Source of the DNA: Sphacelaria rigidula
Lineage: Eukaryota > Phaeophyceae > Sphacelariales
Assembly: GCA_964200075.2 (NCBI GenBank)
Contig: CAXNAA020000013.1
Location: 1 to 38,553 of the forward strand
Reading direction: 5' to 3'
DNA length: 38,553 bases
Part shown: piece after piece, positions 26,569 to 35,728 of the stretch
Position numbering within the stretch: the first letter of the stretch is position 1
Layout: every line of letters begins with the position of its first letter
Made by a program: the position numbers and the translations under genes
The notes under the pieces: model-generated
Database searches by the model: none
Seen by the model: the letters and a program-made list of their open reading frames with translations, nothing else
Told to the model about the DNA's origin: nothing

Positions 26569-27318
26569 ATGTTTAGTCCCTTAGAGCAGTTTCTTGTTTT
26601 AAATTTATTTTCTTTTTATGGTGATCTTATTGATTTTTCGGTCACTAATAACTCTGTAATGATCTTGATAGCAATGGCTATTTTTTATTTGATGAGTAAA
26701 TCTCTTTATACTTTTGGTAAGTTTGTTATTTCTAATAAGTGGCAACTTTTGTTTGAAGAAATTTATGTAACTTGTGTCGAATTAGTTTACGACATATTAG
26801 GGTTAAAAGGAGAAATGTTTTTTCCAGTGATATTTAGTACTTTTCTTATTATTTTAGTATTAAATATTTTAGGGTTAATACCTTACTCTTTTACTGTAAC
26901 TAGCCATTTGGCTAGTACTTTAATTTTTTCTTATATGATTTTTATAGGTGTAGTTGCTGTAGGTATTTATTATCATGGTTTTAATTTAGTTACTTTATTT
27001 TTACCAGCAGGAACATCTTTAGCTTTAAGCTTTTTATTAATTCCTGTAGAAATTTTATCGTATTTTTTTAAACCAGTGAGTTTGGGTGTACGTTTATTTG
27101 CTAATCTTATGGCAGGTCATACGCTATTGAAAGTTATTATTGGTTTTAGTTGGGCTTTATTAGGGGCCGGGGGTATTCTCTTTATTTTTTATTTATTACC
27201 TTTAGCTGCTATTGTAATTTTGTTTGTTTTAGAAACAGCTGTTTCTGTTATACAGTCTTATGTTTTTACAATACTAATTACTATATATTTAAATGACGTT
27301 ATTAGTTTAAGTCATTAA
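26569..27318 (+). CDS. atp6: ATP synthase subunit a
   Basis: Stator channel subunit of the F0 motor. The 249 residues contain ILGLIPYSFTVTSHLASTLIFS and the essential Arg helix SLGVRLFANLMAGHTLLKVI. The C-terminal helix ALETAVSVIQSYVF (here VLETAVSVIQSYVFTIL) is present. Length is normal. A 100-nt AT-rich spacer precedes it; a tRNA-like element (E3) and nad2 follow. Confidence 0.98.
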   Translation: MFSPLEQFLVLNLFSFYGDLIDFSVTNNSVMILIAMAIFYLMSKSLYTFGKFVISNKWQLLFEEIYVTCVELVYDILGLKGEMFFPVIFSTFLIILVLNILGLIPYSFTVTSHLASTLIFSYMIFIGVVAVGIYYHGFNLVTLFLPAGTSLALSFLLIPVEILSYFFKPVSLGVRLFANLMAGHTLLKVIIGFSWALLGAGGILFIFYLLPLAAIVILFVLETAVSVIQSYVFTILITIYLNDVISLSH

Positions 27319-27419
27319 TTATAAGTTTAGTTATTTAACTTCCATATTAGGTGATGGTCTCATTTTTTTGTAAATACGTAAAAACCTTTTTATTTTAAAA
27401 TTAATTTTATATATTGAAC

Positions 27420-27491
27420 GCAATATAGCAATAATACACGTATAGTGTGTTAATTTAAGGGCTTCTGTAGGTTCAATACCTACGTATTGCA
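27420..27491 (+). ncRNA. tRNA-like element at the nad2 start, no normal D or anticodon arm (E3)
   Basis: Acceptor GCAATAT/GTATTGC (seven pairs, one G-T) with discriminator A, and a perfect T arm GTAGG-TTCAATA-CCTAC. The roughly 40 nt between them give no D arm. One hairpin, ATACA-CGTATAG-TGTGT (27434-27450), could be an anticodon arm, but position 33 would be G instead of T. The nad2 ATG starts 1 nt after its end. It is probably an RNase Z-cut processing element; a D-armless tRNA reading TAT is the alternative. Confidence 0.65.
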
Positions 27492-27492
27492 T

Positions 27493-29085
27493 ATGAATAA
27501 GGTTAATTTTTTATTATCTCAAAATGATGTGGTAGGTTTATTACCCGAATTATTTTTGGCAATAGCTTTTTTAATTGTTTTAATTCATGGAAGTTCTCAA
27601 TTAATTTTAGCTACTCGCTTATATACATATATTATACCAAGTATTTCTCGTTTAACATTAGTTATTTTAGCTTTAAGTGTTATTCTAATCTGCAATAATC
27701 CAGTTATAAATCAAACTTTATGGGGTGGTACCTTTATTTTAGATTGTTTAGGCCTATCTTTAAAAGCTTTTGTTGTTATCATTATGTTCTTATGTGTATT
27801 AGTTAGTGAAGATTACCTTTATTTAGCTCGCATACGTGCTTATGAAATTTTTGTGTTCTTTATAGGTATTAGTTTAAGTTTATGCTTATTAATTTCATCT
27901 TATGATACACTTTCTATTTATTTAAGTATAGAATTTTTATCTTTAATTTTTTATACTTTAGCTGCTTGGAAAAAAGATTCAGGTTTTTCTGCTGAAGCTA
28001 GTTTAAAATATTTTATTCTTGGTTCTTTGGCTTCTACTTTTTATTTGTTTGGGGCGTCTTTAATTTATTTTTCTACTGGAACTACAAATTTAGGGTCATT
28101 ATGTTTATTGCTTGATAGTATGTCCACGGGTTTTAACGTTACAGATTATCAAGATCCTTGGTTTTTTGTTTTTAATTCTTTTAAAAGTTCACCTTGGGTT
28201 AATTGGTATGGTTTTGAATGGTTTGATATAGCTCCTTCTACTATTCTTTATATCGGTTTTTTGTTTTTGGGCTCAGCTTTACTTTTTAAATTAGGTGTGG
28301 CTCCTTATCATTTTTGGGTTGCAGACGTTTACGAAGGTGTTCCTAGTTTAGTTAGCTTAATTTTTGCATCTGTTCCAAAACTTGCTATTTTTATTGTGTT
28401 ATCACGTATAGTTTTTATTAGCTCATGGTCTTTTTTTATTGTTTTATGGAAAATGCTTTTTAGCGTATGTTGTCTTTTAAGTTTCTTTTTTGGTTGTATC
28501 GGAGGTTTAGGTGAAATTAAATTAAAAAGAATTTTTGCTTTTAGTGGTATTGGTCATATAGGATTTGTTTGTGCTGGCATTTCATGCGGTAGTATTGAAG
28601 GTGTACAATCTATGTTTTTCTATTTGTTAATTTATACAGTAACTGCAGTTTTCTTATGGACTTTTGTTTTGTGCCTTAGTCCTTTAAAGAAAAAATGGTT
28701 GTCATTAGTTGACTGCGTAGGTATTGTACAGTCAAACCCTATTCTTGGGTTAACCACCTGTTTGATGATATTTTCTCTAGCAGGTATACCCCCGTTTGGT
28801 GGTTTTTTTGCTAAAGTTTTTGTGTTTGTTGCTTTAATTTCTAACTCTTCTTTTTATATTGCCTTTTTTGCTGTTTTAACTAGTGTTATTTCTGCTTTCT
28901 ACTATTTACGTTTAATAAAAATTCTTTTTTTTGAGAAAAGCCACCAATGGTTTTTTTTAAATCCTTTGTCTAAATCTTATGCATTAGTACTTGGAATTAC
29001 TTCGTTCAGTGTTTTATTCTTTGTAATTAATCCAACGTTTTTGTATCTATTTACTTATAAGTTAAGTTTAAATTTATTTATTTAA
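27493..29085 (+). CDS. nad2: NADH dehydrogenase subunit 2
   Basis: Antiporter-like membrane subunit of complex I. The ATG at 27493 gives 530 residues. It contains LPELFLAIAFLIVLIHG, SAEASLKYFILGSLASTFYLFG, GVAPYHFWVADVYEGVPSLVS and LAGIPPFGGFFAKVFVF, all classic Nad2 blocks with the membrane Lys residues. Length is slightly above the usual 480-500. The start immediately follows tRNA-like element E3. Confidence 0.97.
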   Translation: MNKVNFLLSQNDVVGLLPELFLAIAFLIVLIHGSSQLILATRLYTYIIPSISRLTLVILALSVILICNNPVINQTLWGGTFILDCLGLSLKAFVVIIMFLCVLVSEDYLYLARIRAYEIFVFFIGISLSLCLLISSYDTLSIYLSIEFLSLIFYTLAAWKKDSGFSAEASLKYFILGSLASTFYLFGASLIYFSTGTTNLGSLCLLLDSMSTGFNVTDYQDPWFFVFNSFKSSPWVNWYGFEWFDIAPSTILYIGFLFLGSALLFKLGVAPYHFWVADVYEGVPSLVSLIFASVPKLAIFIVLSRIVFISSWSFFIVLWKMLFSVCCLLSFFFGCIGGLGEIKLKRIFAFSGIGHIGFVCAGISCGSIEGVQSMFFYLLIYTVTAVFLWTFVLCLSPLKKKWLSLVDCVGIVQSNPILGLTTCLMIFSLAGIPPFGGFFAKVFVFVALISNSSFYIAFFAVLTSVISAFYYLRLIKILFFEKSHQWFFLNPLSKSYALVLGITSFSVLFFVINPTFLYLFTYKLSLNLFI

Positions 29086-29135
29086 AAATATTTTTTTATT
29101 GTTCATTAATATTAAAGCATTAAAATATTAATTAA

Positions 29136-29207
29136 GGGCTTGTAACTCAGTGGTAGAGTGTGTGCCTGATAAGCGTAAAGTCAGTCGTTCAACTCGACTC
29201 TGGCCCA
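29136..29207 (+). tRNA. trnI(GAT): tRNA-Ile(GAT)
   Basis: Acceptor GGGCTTG/CTGGCCC with one mismatch, anticodon loop CTGATAA giving GAT, T arm GTCG-TTCAACT-CGAC. Confidence 0.92.
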
Positions 29208-29221
29208 TATAAATTTATTTT

Positions 29222-29294
29222 GCATTCTTAGCTTATTGGATAGAGCACTAGTCTTCTAAACTGGGGGTGATAGGTTCGAATCCTATAGAATGCG
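29222..29294 (+). tRNA. trnR(TCT): tRNA-Arg(TCT)
   Basis: Acceptor GCATTCT/AGAATGC (perfect), anticodon loop CTTCTAA giving TCT, T arm ATAGG-TTCGAAT-CCTAT. It reads AGA/AGG only; many CGT codons occur, so another Arg tRNA is needed. Confidence 0.94.
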
Positions 29295-29310
29295 TATACA
29301 TAAAAGTATA

Positions 29311-29333
29311 TTTTTTAAAGTAACTTTAAAAAA
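29311..29333 (+). repeat. Inverted repeat (11-bp arms) before atp8
   Basis: TTTTTTAAAGT and ACTTTAAAAAA separated by one base. It lies between trnR and the atp8 start and could form a hairpin that marks an RNA end. Low sequence complexity weakens the case. Confidence 0.45.
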
Positions 29334-29354
29334 TCAAATTATTTTAATTAATAT

Positions 29355-29495
29355 ATGCCTCAATTCGATATTTTATGTTTCTTTAGCCAAACTTTTTGGG
29401 TCTTTATCTTTTTTAATAGCGCTTATTGTATTCTTATTAGTACAAATTTGTGCAATTTAACAAGCATTTTTAAAGTACGAAATATACTTTTATAA
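29355..29495 (+). CDS. atp8: ATP synthase subunit 8, short
   Basis: Stator membrane subunit of ATP synthase. The 46-codon frame begins MPQFDILCFFSQTFWVFIFF, the hallmark MPQLD start and single helix of Atp8/YMF19. The protein stops after a short basic tail (IFKVRNILL). Many protist Atp8 proteins exceed 100 residues, so this one is C-terminally reduced, closer to animal length. It lies between trnR and cox2. Confidence 0.82.
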   Translation: MPQFDILCFFSQTFWVFIFFNSAYCILISTNLCNLTSIFKVRNILL

Positions 29496-29699
29496 TATAT
29501 GTATATATTTATTTAAGGTTCGTCTTAATATCAAATAGTTAAAAATTTCTTACTGCAAATTACGTATATTAGAGCATAATTTATAAGTTTTTATTTCCCA
29601 TATAATGTTTTATTTATTTAAGTTTTAGGGAATAATAGTAAACTATAAAGAGTTATTTTAATTATTATTTTTGAGGTAAAATAAAGGGCTTAAATAATT
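29496..29699. other. Spacer between atp8 and cox2
   Basis: About 200 nt of AT-rich DNA with no frame or tRNA. It contains short inverted repeats (TTATTTT with AAAATAA, and AATTATT with AATAATT, between 29652 and 29699) just before the cox2 ATG. These could form alternative hairpins in the leader. I see no recognised promoter. Confidence 0.4.
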
Positions 29700-30575
29700 A
29701 TGTCTGTTTTAATGTATATTCTTATATTTTTTATTTTATTTACATGTAATATTTCTTTAGCAAAAACAGTAGCTCAAAGTAACTGGCAAACGGGTTTTCA
29801 AGATCCGGCAACTCCTATTATGGAAGGTATTATTTACTTTAATAACCAGTTAATGTTTTTAATGATATTTATAGCTTGCTTTGTAGGGTGGTTACTGTTT
29901 AAAACTATTGTATATTATAGTGATATTAATTTTTTTAATAATACTAATTCGTCTGTAGTACGTGGGCAATCAACGCATTCTACATTGCTTGAGATTGTAT
30001 GGACTATTAGTCCAGCTGCATTATTAATGCTTATTGGTTTACCTTCCTTTTCTTTACTTTACTCTATGGATGAGACAGTAGATCCTTCTCTTACTTTGAA
30101 GGTTATCGGTCACCAATGGTATTGGTCTTATGAATACTCAGATTATGTTAATCAAATTGCAGAATCCAATGAGGAAAATATTACTAAAGTAAAAGGTATT
30201 AAATTTGATTCTTATCTAGTTCCAGAAGAAGAGTTAATGATACCTAAACCTTATAAGTCAGTTAAAGGTGCTAATGTTTTAAGATTATTAGAGGTGGATA
30301 ATCGAGTTGTTCTTCCTATTTATACGCATATTCGAGCTCTTGTTACTGGTGCAGATGTACTTCACTCTTGGGCTATTCCAAGTTTAGGTGTAAAAGTAGA
30401 TTCTTGTCCTGGTAGGTTAAATCAAATTTTTTTATTTTTAAAACGAGATGGAGTTTTTTATGGTCAATGTAGTGAAATTTGTGGTGTTAATCATGGATTT
30501 ATGCCTATTGTAGTTAAAGGTGTGCCTTTAGAAAAGTATATTGTTTGGATTAGCCAAAGACTAAAAGATTCTTAA
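29700..30575 (+). CDS. cox2: Cytochrome c oxidase subunit 2
   Basis: Complex IV subunit with the CuA site that accepts electrons from cytochrome c. The 291 residues have an N-terminal hydrophobic leader, then two helices and VIGHQWYWSYEYSDY. The CuA ligands lie in DVLHSWAIPSLGVKVDSCPG and GQCSEICGVNHGFMPI. It is intact and intron-free. cox3 follows after 6 nt. Confidence 0.98.
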   Translation: MSVLMYILIFFILFTCNISLAKTVAQSNWQTGFQDPATPIMEGIIYFNNQLMFLMIFIACFVGWLLFKTIVYYSDINFFNNTNSSVVRGQSTHSTLLEIVWTISPAALLMLIGLPSFSLLYSMDETVDPSLTLKVIGHQWYWSYEYSDYVNQIAESNEENITKVKGIKFDSYLVPEEELMIPKPYKSVKGANVLRLLEVDNRVVLPIYTHIRALVTGADVLHSWAIPSLGVKVDSCPGRLNQIFLFLKRDGVFYGQCSEICGVNHGFMPIVVKGVPLEKYIVWISQRLKDS

Positions 30576-30581
30576 TTATAT

Positions 30582-31394
30582 ATGATTATGACTAATACAA
30601 ATCTTCAGCGTCATTCATTTCATTTAGTTGATCCAAGTCCTTGGCCTTTAGTTACGGCAATGGGGGTTTTAAGTATGGTTTTTGGTGGTGTAATGGTGTT
30701 AAATTATTTTGATGGAGGTAAAAATCTTTTGATTTTAGGTTTAATAACTACTATATTGTCTGCGGGCATTTGGTGGCGTGATATTGTGCGTGAAGCTTTA
30801 TTTGAAGGATATCATACTTCGATAGTTCAAAATGGGTTGCGTTTAGGTATGATTTTATTTATTGGTTCTGAAATAATGTTTTTTTTTGCTTTTTTTTGGG
30901 CTTTCTTTACTTCTTCTCTTTCCCCCGTTTTTAATATAGGAGGTGTTTGGCCTCCTGTTGGGGTTAAGGTTATTAGTCCTTGGGATTTGCCCCTATTAAA
31001 CACTATTCTTTTGCTTTCTTCAGGAGCTTCTATTACTTGGGCCCATCATTCTATTGTAGGTGGTTTTAAGGTAGAGGCGGAAAATGGTTTATTATTGACT
31101 TTATTGTTCGCAATTTATTTTACTATGTTTCAATTGATAGAGTATATATCTGCTCCTTTCTCTATGTCAGACGGTGTTTATGGGTCTACATTTTTTTTAG
31201 CTACCGGCTTTCATGGTTTCCATGTTATAATTGGTACTATTTTTTTGTTTATATGTTCTTTAAGATTATATTATTTTCATTTTAGTTCGCAGCATCATTT
31301 TGGTTTTGAAGCTGCGGCTTGGTATTGGCATTTCGTTGATGTTGTATGGTTATTTTTATTCCTTGTTATTTATTGGTGGGGTGGTTCTATTTAA
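30582..31394 (+). CDS. cox3: Cytochrome c oxidase subunit 3
   Basis: Complex IV membrane subunit with seven helices. The 270 residues include HSFHLVDPSPWPL, RLGMILFIGSEIMFFFAFFWAFF, ATGFHGFHVIIGTIFL and the C-terminal WYWHFVDVVWLFLF. Length is normal. The first ATG (30582) is used; a second lies two codons later. It is followed by the broken cox1 intron region. Confidence 0.98.
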   Translation: MIMTNTNLQRHSFHLVDPSPWPLVTAMGVLSMVFGGVMVLNYFDGGKNLLILGLITTILSAGIWWRDIVREALFEGYHTSIVQNGLRLGMILFIGSEIMFFFAFFWAFFTSSLSPVFNIGGVWPPVGVKVISPWDLPLLNTILLLSSGASITWAHHSIVGGFKVEAENGLLLTLLFAIYFTMFQLIEYISAPFSMSDGVYGSTFFLATGFHGFHVIIGTIFLFICSLRLYYFHFSSQHHFGFEAAAWYWHFVDVVWLFLFLVIYWWGGSI

Positions 31395-31505
31395 ATTAAA
31401 TTTATTGATATTACGGAAAATAGAAAATTTTAAATATACTTGAATCGTATTATGTTATTGTTATAGTATTTATTTATTTTCTAGGATACACAGATATTAT
31501 AATAA

Positions 31506-31912
31506 ATGTTGAATACTTATTTGGATAATTCATCTTTTGATTATAAGTATCGACAACTTATAATTAAATATGATAAAAATAATCCTAAATTTGTATATAC
31601 AAATTTAGGATTATTTAGAAGGTTTTCTTTAATAACTAATAATTTTGTTAGGTGTCATAGATTAGAAAACTTAAGACAAAAAAATGCTGCTAATATGGCG
31701 AAAGTAAACAATGATCTTATATATGTTATTTCTGATATAGAGGTTTTAACGCTTTCTTATGAATTAATAAAATATAAACCTAGCAAAATGATGAATAGTC
31801 TAAAAAGTAAAACTTTTAGTAATATTGAATTATATTGGTTAAAATCATTAAGTGATCATATATTAGCAGGTAAAACTAATAATTGTGGTTTGTCAAGATC
31901 TTTTGAAATTGG
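31506..31912 (+). CDS. Group II intron maturase, exon 1 (N-terminal part)
   Basis: First part of the intron-encoded maturase. The frame shows the N-terminal RT-0 type stretch of group II proteins: SDIEVLTLSYELIKYKPSKM, then IELYWLKSLSDHILAGK. These correspond to the family region around LAYexIKSNkG..T.G.D and the helix before the palm. At 31913 a GTGCG group II intron start interrupts it. The frame as it stands in DNA would add a few codons and stop at 31931. Joining 31506-31912 to 32637-33834 gives exactly 535 codons including the stop. A 40-nt palindrome lies within this exon. Confidence 0.75.
31577..31616. repeat. Perfect 40-nt palindrome inside the maturase exon
   Basis: The 20 bases 31577-31596 are the exact reverse complement of 31597-31616, centred on GTATATAC; pairing fails at the next base on each side. 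It is in frame and encodes NNPKFVYTNLGLF. It could form a cruciform in DNA or a 20-bp hairpin in RNA. It may be an inserted palindromic element or a structural part of domain IV. Confidence 0.95.
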
Positions 31913-32636
31913 GTGCGAGCTGTTGTTGTAAAATAAGAATTTGATATCTTATGTTAAATCAAGTGTGTTTAAAAATAGCCACTTAACTAATGATGCAGGC
32001 AGGTAATCATTCCTGTATACCTAATTCTTTTAAAAAGGTATTGATCGCACATCCTTATTTATCAAGGGAGCGTTCTCACGTTTTTATATTTCGCGATAAA
32101 TTATAATGTAAAATCGGAAGCGAGGGTGAAAGTAATTAACTTTTTAAAATACTTAAAATTTAATTATGAGAATGTTTTAGATAAGTTTACAGAAATGAAA
32201 CCGATGTTTTAAAACACCTTATACAAAAAAATCTGGGTTAATAGTATGTAAGGCTCGTCCTATCCAGTTTGATATTTAATCGAAATCATCCGTTATACAG
32301 AAAAGACTTGTGCAGTATAAGCTTTTTAAGAATCTTTAAAAAAGGATGAGGTGTAAAGTTGGGAACATATCTTTTATTATGCATTATTGGAACAGAATAA
32401 GTGAATTTAAGCTCTACTTTTCTATTCATGCTATAGTAAGTAGTAGGATTCGCGCTATATGCTTCTATTCATTGCGATTTTGCAAAAAGCAAATGGGTAC
32501 GCGTAATACGTATCATATGCCTACGTGTGAAGCCAAAATAACAACTGAATTATTATTTTGGTAGGAGCCGTATGAGTAGAGATACTCATGTACGGTTTTG
32601 TAATGGCAGGATATATGGTAACATATGCTTGACCAT
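31913..32636 (+). mobile_element. Internal ORF-less group II intron inside the maturase gene (twintron)
   Basis: It begins GTGCGAG, the group II 5' consensus. Domain V is at about 32565-32598 (GAGCCGTATGAGTA-GAGA-TACTCATGTACGGTTT), an excellent match to the 34-nt D5 hairpin. Domain VI (32603-32636) has ATGG-CAGG paired with CTTG-A-CCAT, a bulged A at 32632 and the end AT. At about 724 nt it encodes no protein of its own. Excision restores the maturase frame with a Gly codon at the joint (EIG-SNTKEKIIQKA). The bulged A to 3' end distance is shorter than the usual 7-8 nt, so the 3' boundary could shift. Confidence 0.8.
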
Positions 32637-33834
32637 AAGTAATACAAAAGAAAAAATTATTCAAAAAGCTTTGTGTTTAGTATTAGAAGCTATTTGGTAT
32701 TCTAATATTTCTAACAATTCAAATATTTTTTTGAATAAATTTAAATCTAACTTTAAAAATGTTCCTTGGGTTATTCGTATTGATTTATCTAATTTTTTTG
32801 ATTCTCAAATGTTAATCTATTTGATAAGTAAACGGATAAATTGTAAAAAAACTATTGATCTTTTATCTCGATTTTTAGAAAAAGATTATTTTTGTTCAGG
32901 TAAAAAAGGTTTTGATAAAAATAATATATCATTCCCTAGTTACAGTACATTAAATTTTATTTTTTGTAATATTATTTTTTATGAATTTGAACTTTATTTA
33001 AAGCATTTAAACCAAAAAGTTACATATATTAATAGTTTGAATAAAGTAAATTTAACTTTTAATAAAATAGTGTGCGTTAAGCATTTAAATAATTTATTTA
33101 TAGGTGTTTTTGGTAATTTTAATGATGCTGTATTGATTAAAAACCAAATTTTAAGCTTTTTAAAATTTTATTTTTTTATTAAAGCAATAAAAATAAAAAT
33201 AGTATCCTTGAATAAAAATCAATTTTTGTTTTTAGGTTATCGTATTAGTAAAAAAAAGTTATTTAATTCTTCTTCTTACTTGTTACATAATAAAACTAAA
33301 TATTTTTTGCAAATGCGTCTATATGCTTCTTTGTATCCTCTTTTTTTAAACTTAAAAAAAAAGGGTTTTTTTAGATTAGTAAATGGATTTTTTAAGCCGA
33401 CAAGTGTTCGAAGGTTCGTTAATTTTGAGCATATGGATATATTTATACTTTATAACAATATTATTCGTGGTATTTATTACTATTATTATTCTCATGCAAA
33501 TAATCTAAAAAATATTAGACGTTTATTATATGGTCTTAAAGCATCTTGTGCTTTGACTTTAGCTTTTAAATTTAAAGTTTATTATCGTTCAAAAGCGTAT
33601 AAGCAATTAGGGTCTAATCTTAATAGTAACGATAATGTTAAACAATTTTTGTTTTTAGATTATAATATAAATAAAGTTGTAAATTATAAGTTAAAAACAG
33701 ATTTCTTATTTTATCATAAATCTTTATGCTCAAAATTTTTTTACGCTTGTAAGTTTTATAGGCTTATTACAGTTTATAAATTTGGGTTTATTTCTTTTTG
33801 GTCGATGCAGTCATTGATGTTTAATCGTAAATAA
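32637..33834 (+). CDS. Group II intron maturase, exon 2 (degenerate RT and domain X)
   Basis: C-terminal part of the maturase of the broken cox1 intron; its role is folding and splicing that intron. SNTKEKIIQKALCLVLEAIW matches the RT-2 family stretch (PxxxDRIVQxALxxxLEPIF). WVIRIDLSNFFDS is the palm strand with the first catalytic Asp region. YSTLNFIFCNIIFYEFE matches the PQGxxLSPLLxNIYLxxLD region without the PQG. The YADD box is replaced by HLNN (KHLNNLFIGVFG). QFLFLGYRI is the following conserved element, and NIIRGIYYYYYSHANNLKNI with the YGLKASCALTLAFKF stretch is maturase domain X. There is no HNH endonuclease. It should splice but not reverse-transcribe. The frame is open slightly upstream into intron sequence, which is not counted here. 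Confidence 0.82.
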
Positions 33835-34022
33835 AAAATATTTTTATAGTATTCTAAGAGAAAATTTTATAAGTTTATATTATTAAAAATTTGGTAATAG
33901 CATATTTTTAGTTCTTGTTTAATTTTTATTCTAGCTAGCCATATGATAAGAGATTATCACGTATGGTTTTGTGGGCAAATATACTGGTTAAAAGCTTTGT
34001 GAAGTTAAAACCTGTTTTTTGA

Positions 34023-34745
<723 letters not shown>

Positions 34746-34886
34746 TTTAATTTTTATAAAATATATTAGACAAATTATTTTTTGTTCCAATTAAACTCTT
34801 TTTTATACACTTATTTTTTGCTTGTTCTTCATGCATAAATATATGTGACATAAGACATGTTTAATTAAGGTAAACAATTTTAAATG

Positions 34887-34918
34887 TATACTTTTATCTA
34901 ATTTTGTATAAAAGTATA
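34887..34918 (+). repeat. Hairpin (11-bp arms, 10-nt loop) upstream of nad11
   Basis: TATACTTTTAT (34887-34897) pairs with ATAAAAGTATA (34908-34918). It is the only structure seen in the 221-nt spacer between cox1 and nad11, which is otherwise featureless AT-rich DNA. The same motif in both orientations brackets atp8. It could be an RNA end-stabilising hairpin or a promoter-proximal repeat. Confidence 0.6.
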
Positions 34919-34967
34919 ACATTATTCTTTTGTTTAAAAAAAAGACTTATAGGGCTATTAAAAAAAA

Positions 34968-35573
34968 ATGAAAATTGTTATTAATCATTTAATTGTTTGG
35001 GTTAGAAAAGGATCTACTGTCCTTCAAGCTTGTGAAGCTATTGGAGAAAAGATACCTCGTTTTTGTTATCATAAAAAACTTTTTATTGCTGGTAATTGTA
35101 GAATGTGTCTTGTAGAAGTTGGTAATTCTCCAAAGCCACAAGTATCATGTGCTTTGCCTTTTTTGCCTAATATGAATATTTTTACAAATTCTTCTTTAGT
35201 TTGTAAAGCTCGTGAAAGTGTTTTAGAATTTATTCTTTTAAATCATCCTTTAGATTGTCCTGTTTGTGATCAAGGTGGAGAATGTGATTTGCAAGAACAA
35301 AATTTTCATTTTGGTTCCGATAGAGGAAGATTTTTTTTTAAAAAATCATCGACAGGTGATACTTTCTGGGGCACATTAGTAAAAACAATAATGCGACGCT
35401 GTATTGTTTGTACACGTTGTGTACGTTATTTAGATTTGATAGCGGGGTTTTCTTCAGTAGGTGTTACTAATAGGGGAGGTCATTCTGAAATTGGTACTTT
35501 TACTGAAAATCCTATTATAACAGAAATTTCTGGAGGAGTTATAGAATTATGTCCGGTTGGTTGGCTACTTTAA
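34968..35573 (+). CDS. nad11: NADH dehydrogenase subunit 11, N-terminal FeS domain only
   Basis: Complex I 75-kDa subunit, the entry chain of FeS clusters. The 201 residues have the 2Fe-2S ferredoxin part (GNCRMCLVEVGNSPKPQVSCA) and the His-Cys cluster HPLDCPVCDQGGECDLQ. They also have RRCIVCTRCVRYLD, and the sequence ends GGVIELCPVGWLL, just where the molybdopterin-like domain normally begins. A full-length protein is about 690 residues. Brown algae and diatoms encode only this half in mitochondria, so it may be natural. The second half would be nuclear or outside the window. Confidence 0.95.
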   Translation: MKIVINHLIVWVRKGSTVLQACEAIGEKIPRFCYHKKLFIAGNCRMCLVEVGNSPKPQVSCALPFLPNMNIFTNSSLVCKARESVLEFILLNHPLDCPVCDQGGECDLQEQNFHFGSDRGRFFFKKSSTGDTFWGTLVKTIMRRCIVCTRCVRYLDLIAGFSSVGVTNRGGHSEIGTFTENPIITEISGGVIELCPVGWLL

Positions 35574-35580
35574 AAAATAA

Positions 35581-35653
35581 GGAAATGTAGCTCAGTTGGT
35601 GGAGTGTTGGCTTGTCACGCCAAAGGTCGCGGGTTCAAGTCCCGTTTTTTCCG
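35581..35653 (+). tRNA. trnD(GTC): tRNA-Asp(GTC)
   Basis: Acceptor GGAAATG/TTTTTCC with one mismatch, anticodon arm TTGGC-TTGTCAC-GCCAA giving GTC, T arm GCGGG-TTCAAGT-CCCGT. Lies 7 nt after nad11. Confidence 0.94.
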
Positions 35654-35728
35654 AAGAGTAATAAAAAAGAAATTACATTTTATTTTTTATTCTGCGATAA
35701 CCTTTATTATGTTTTTACTTAAATGTTT

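Noticed and set aside
32346-32564. 72-codon open frame inside the inner intron
   Set aside because: It lies in ribozyme domains before domain V and has no similarity to maturases or endonucleases.
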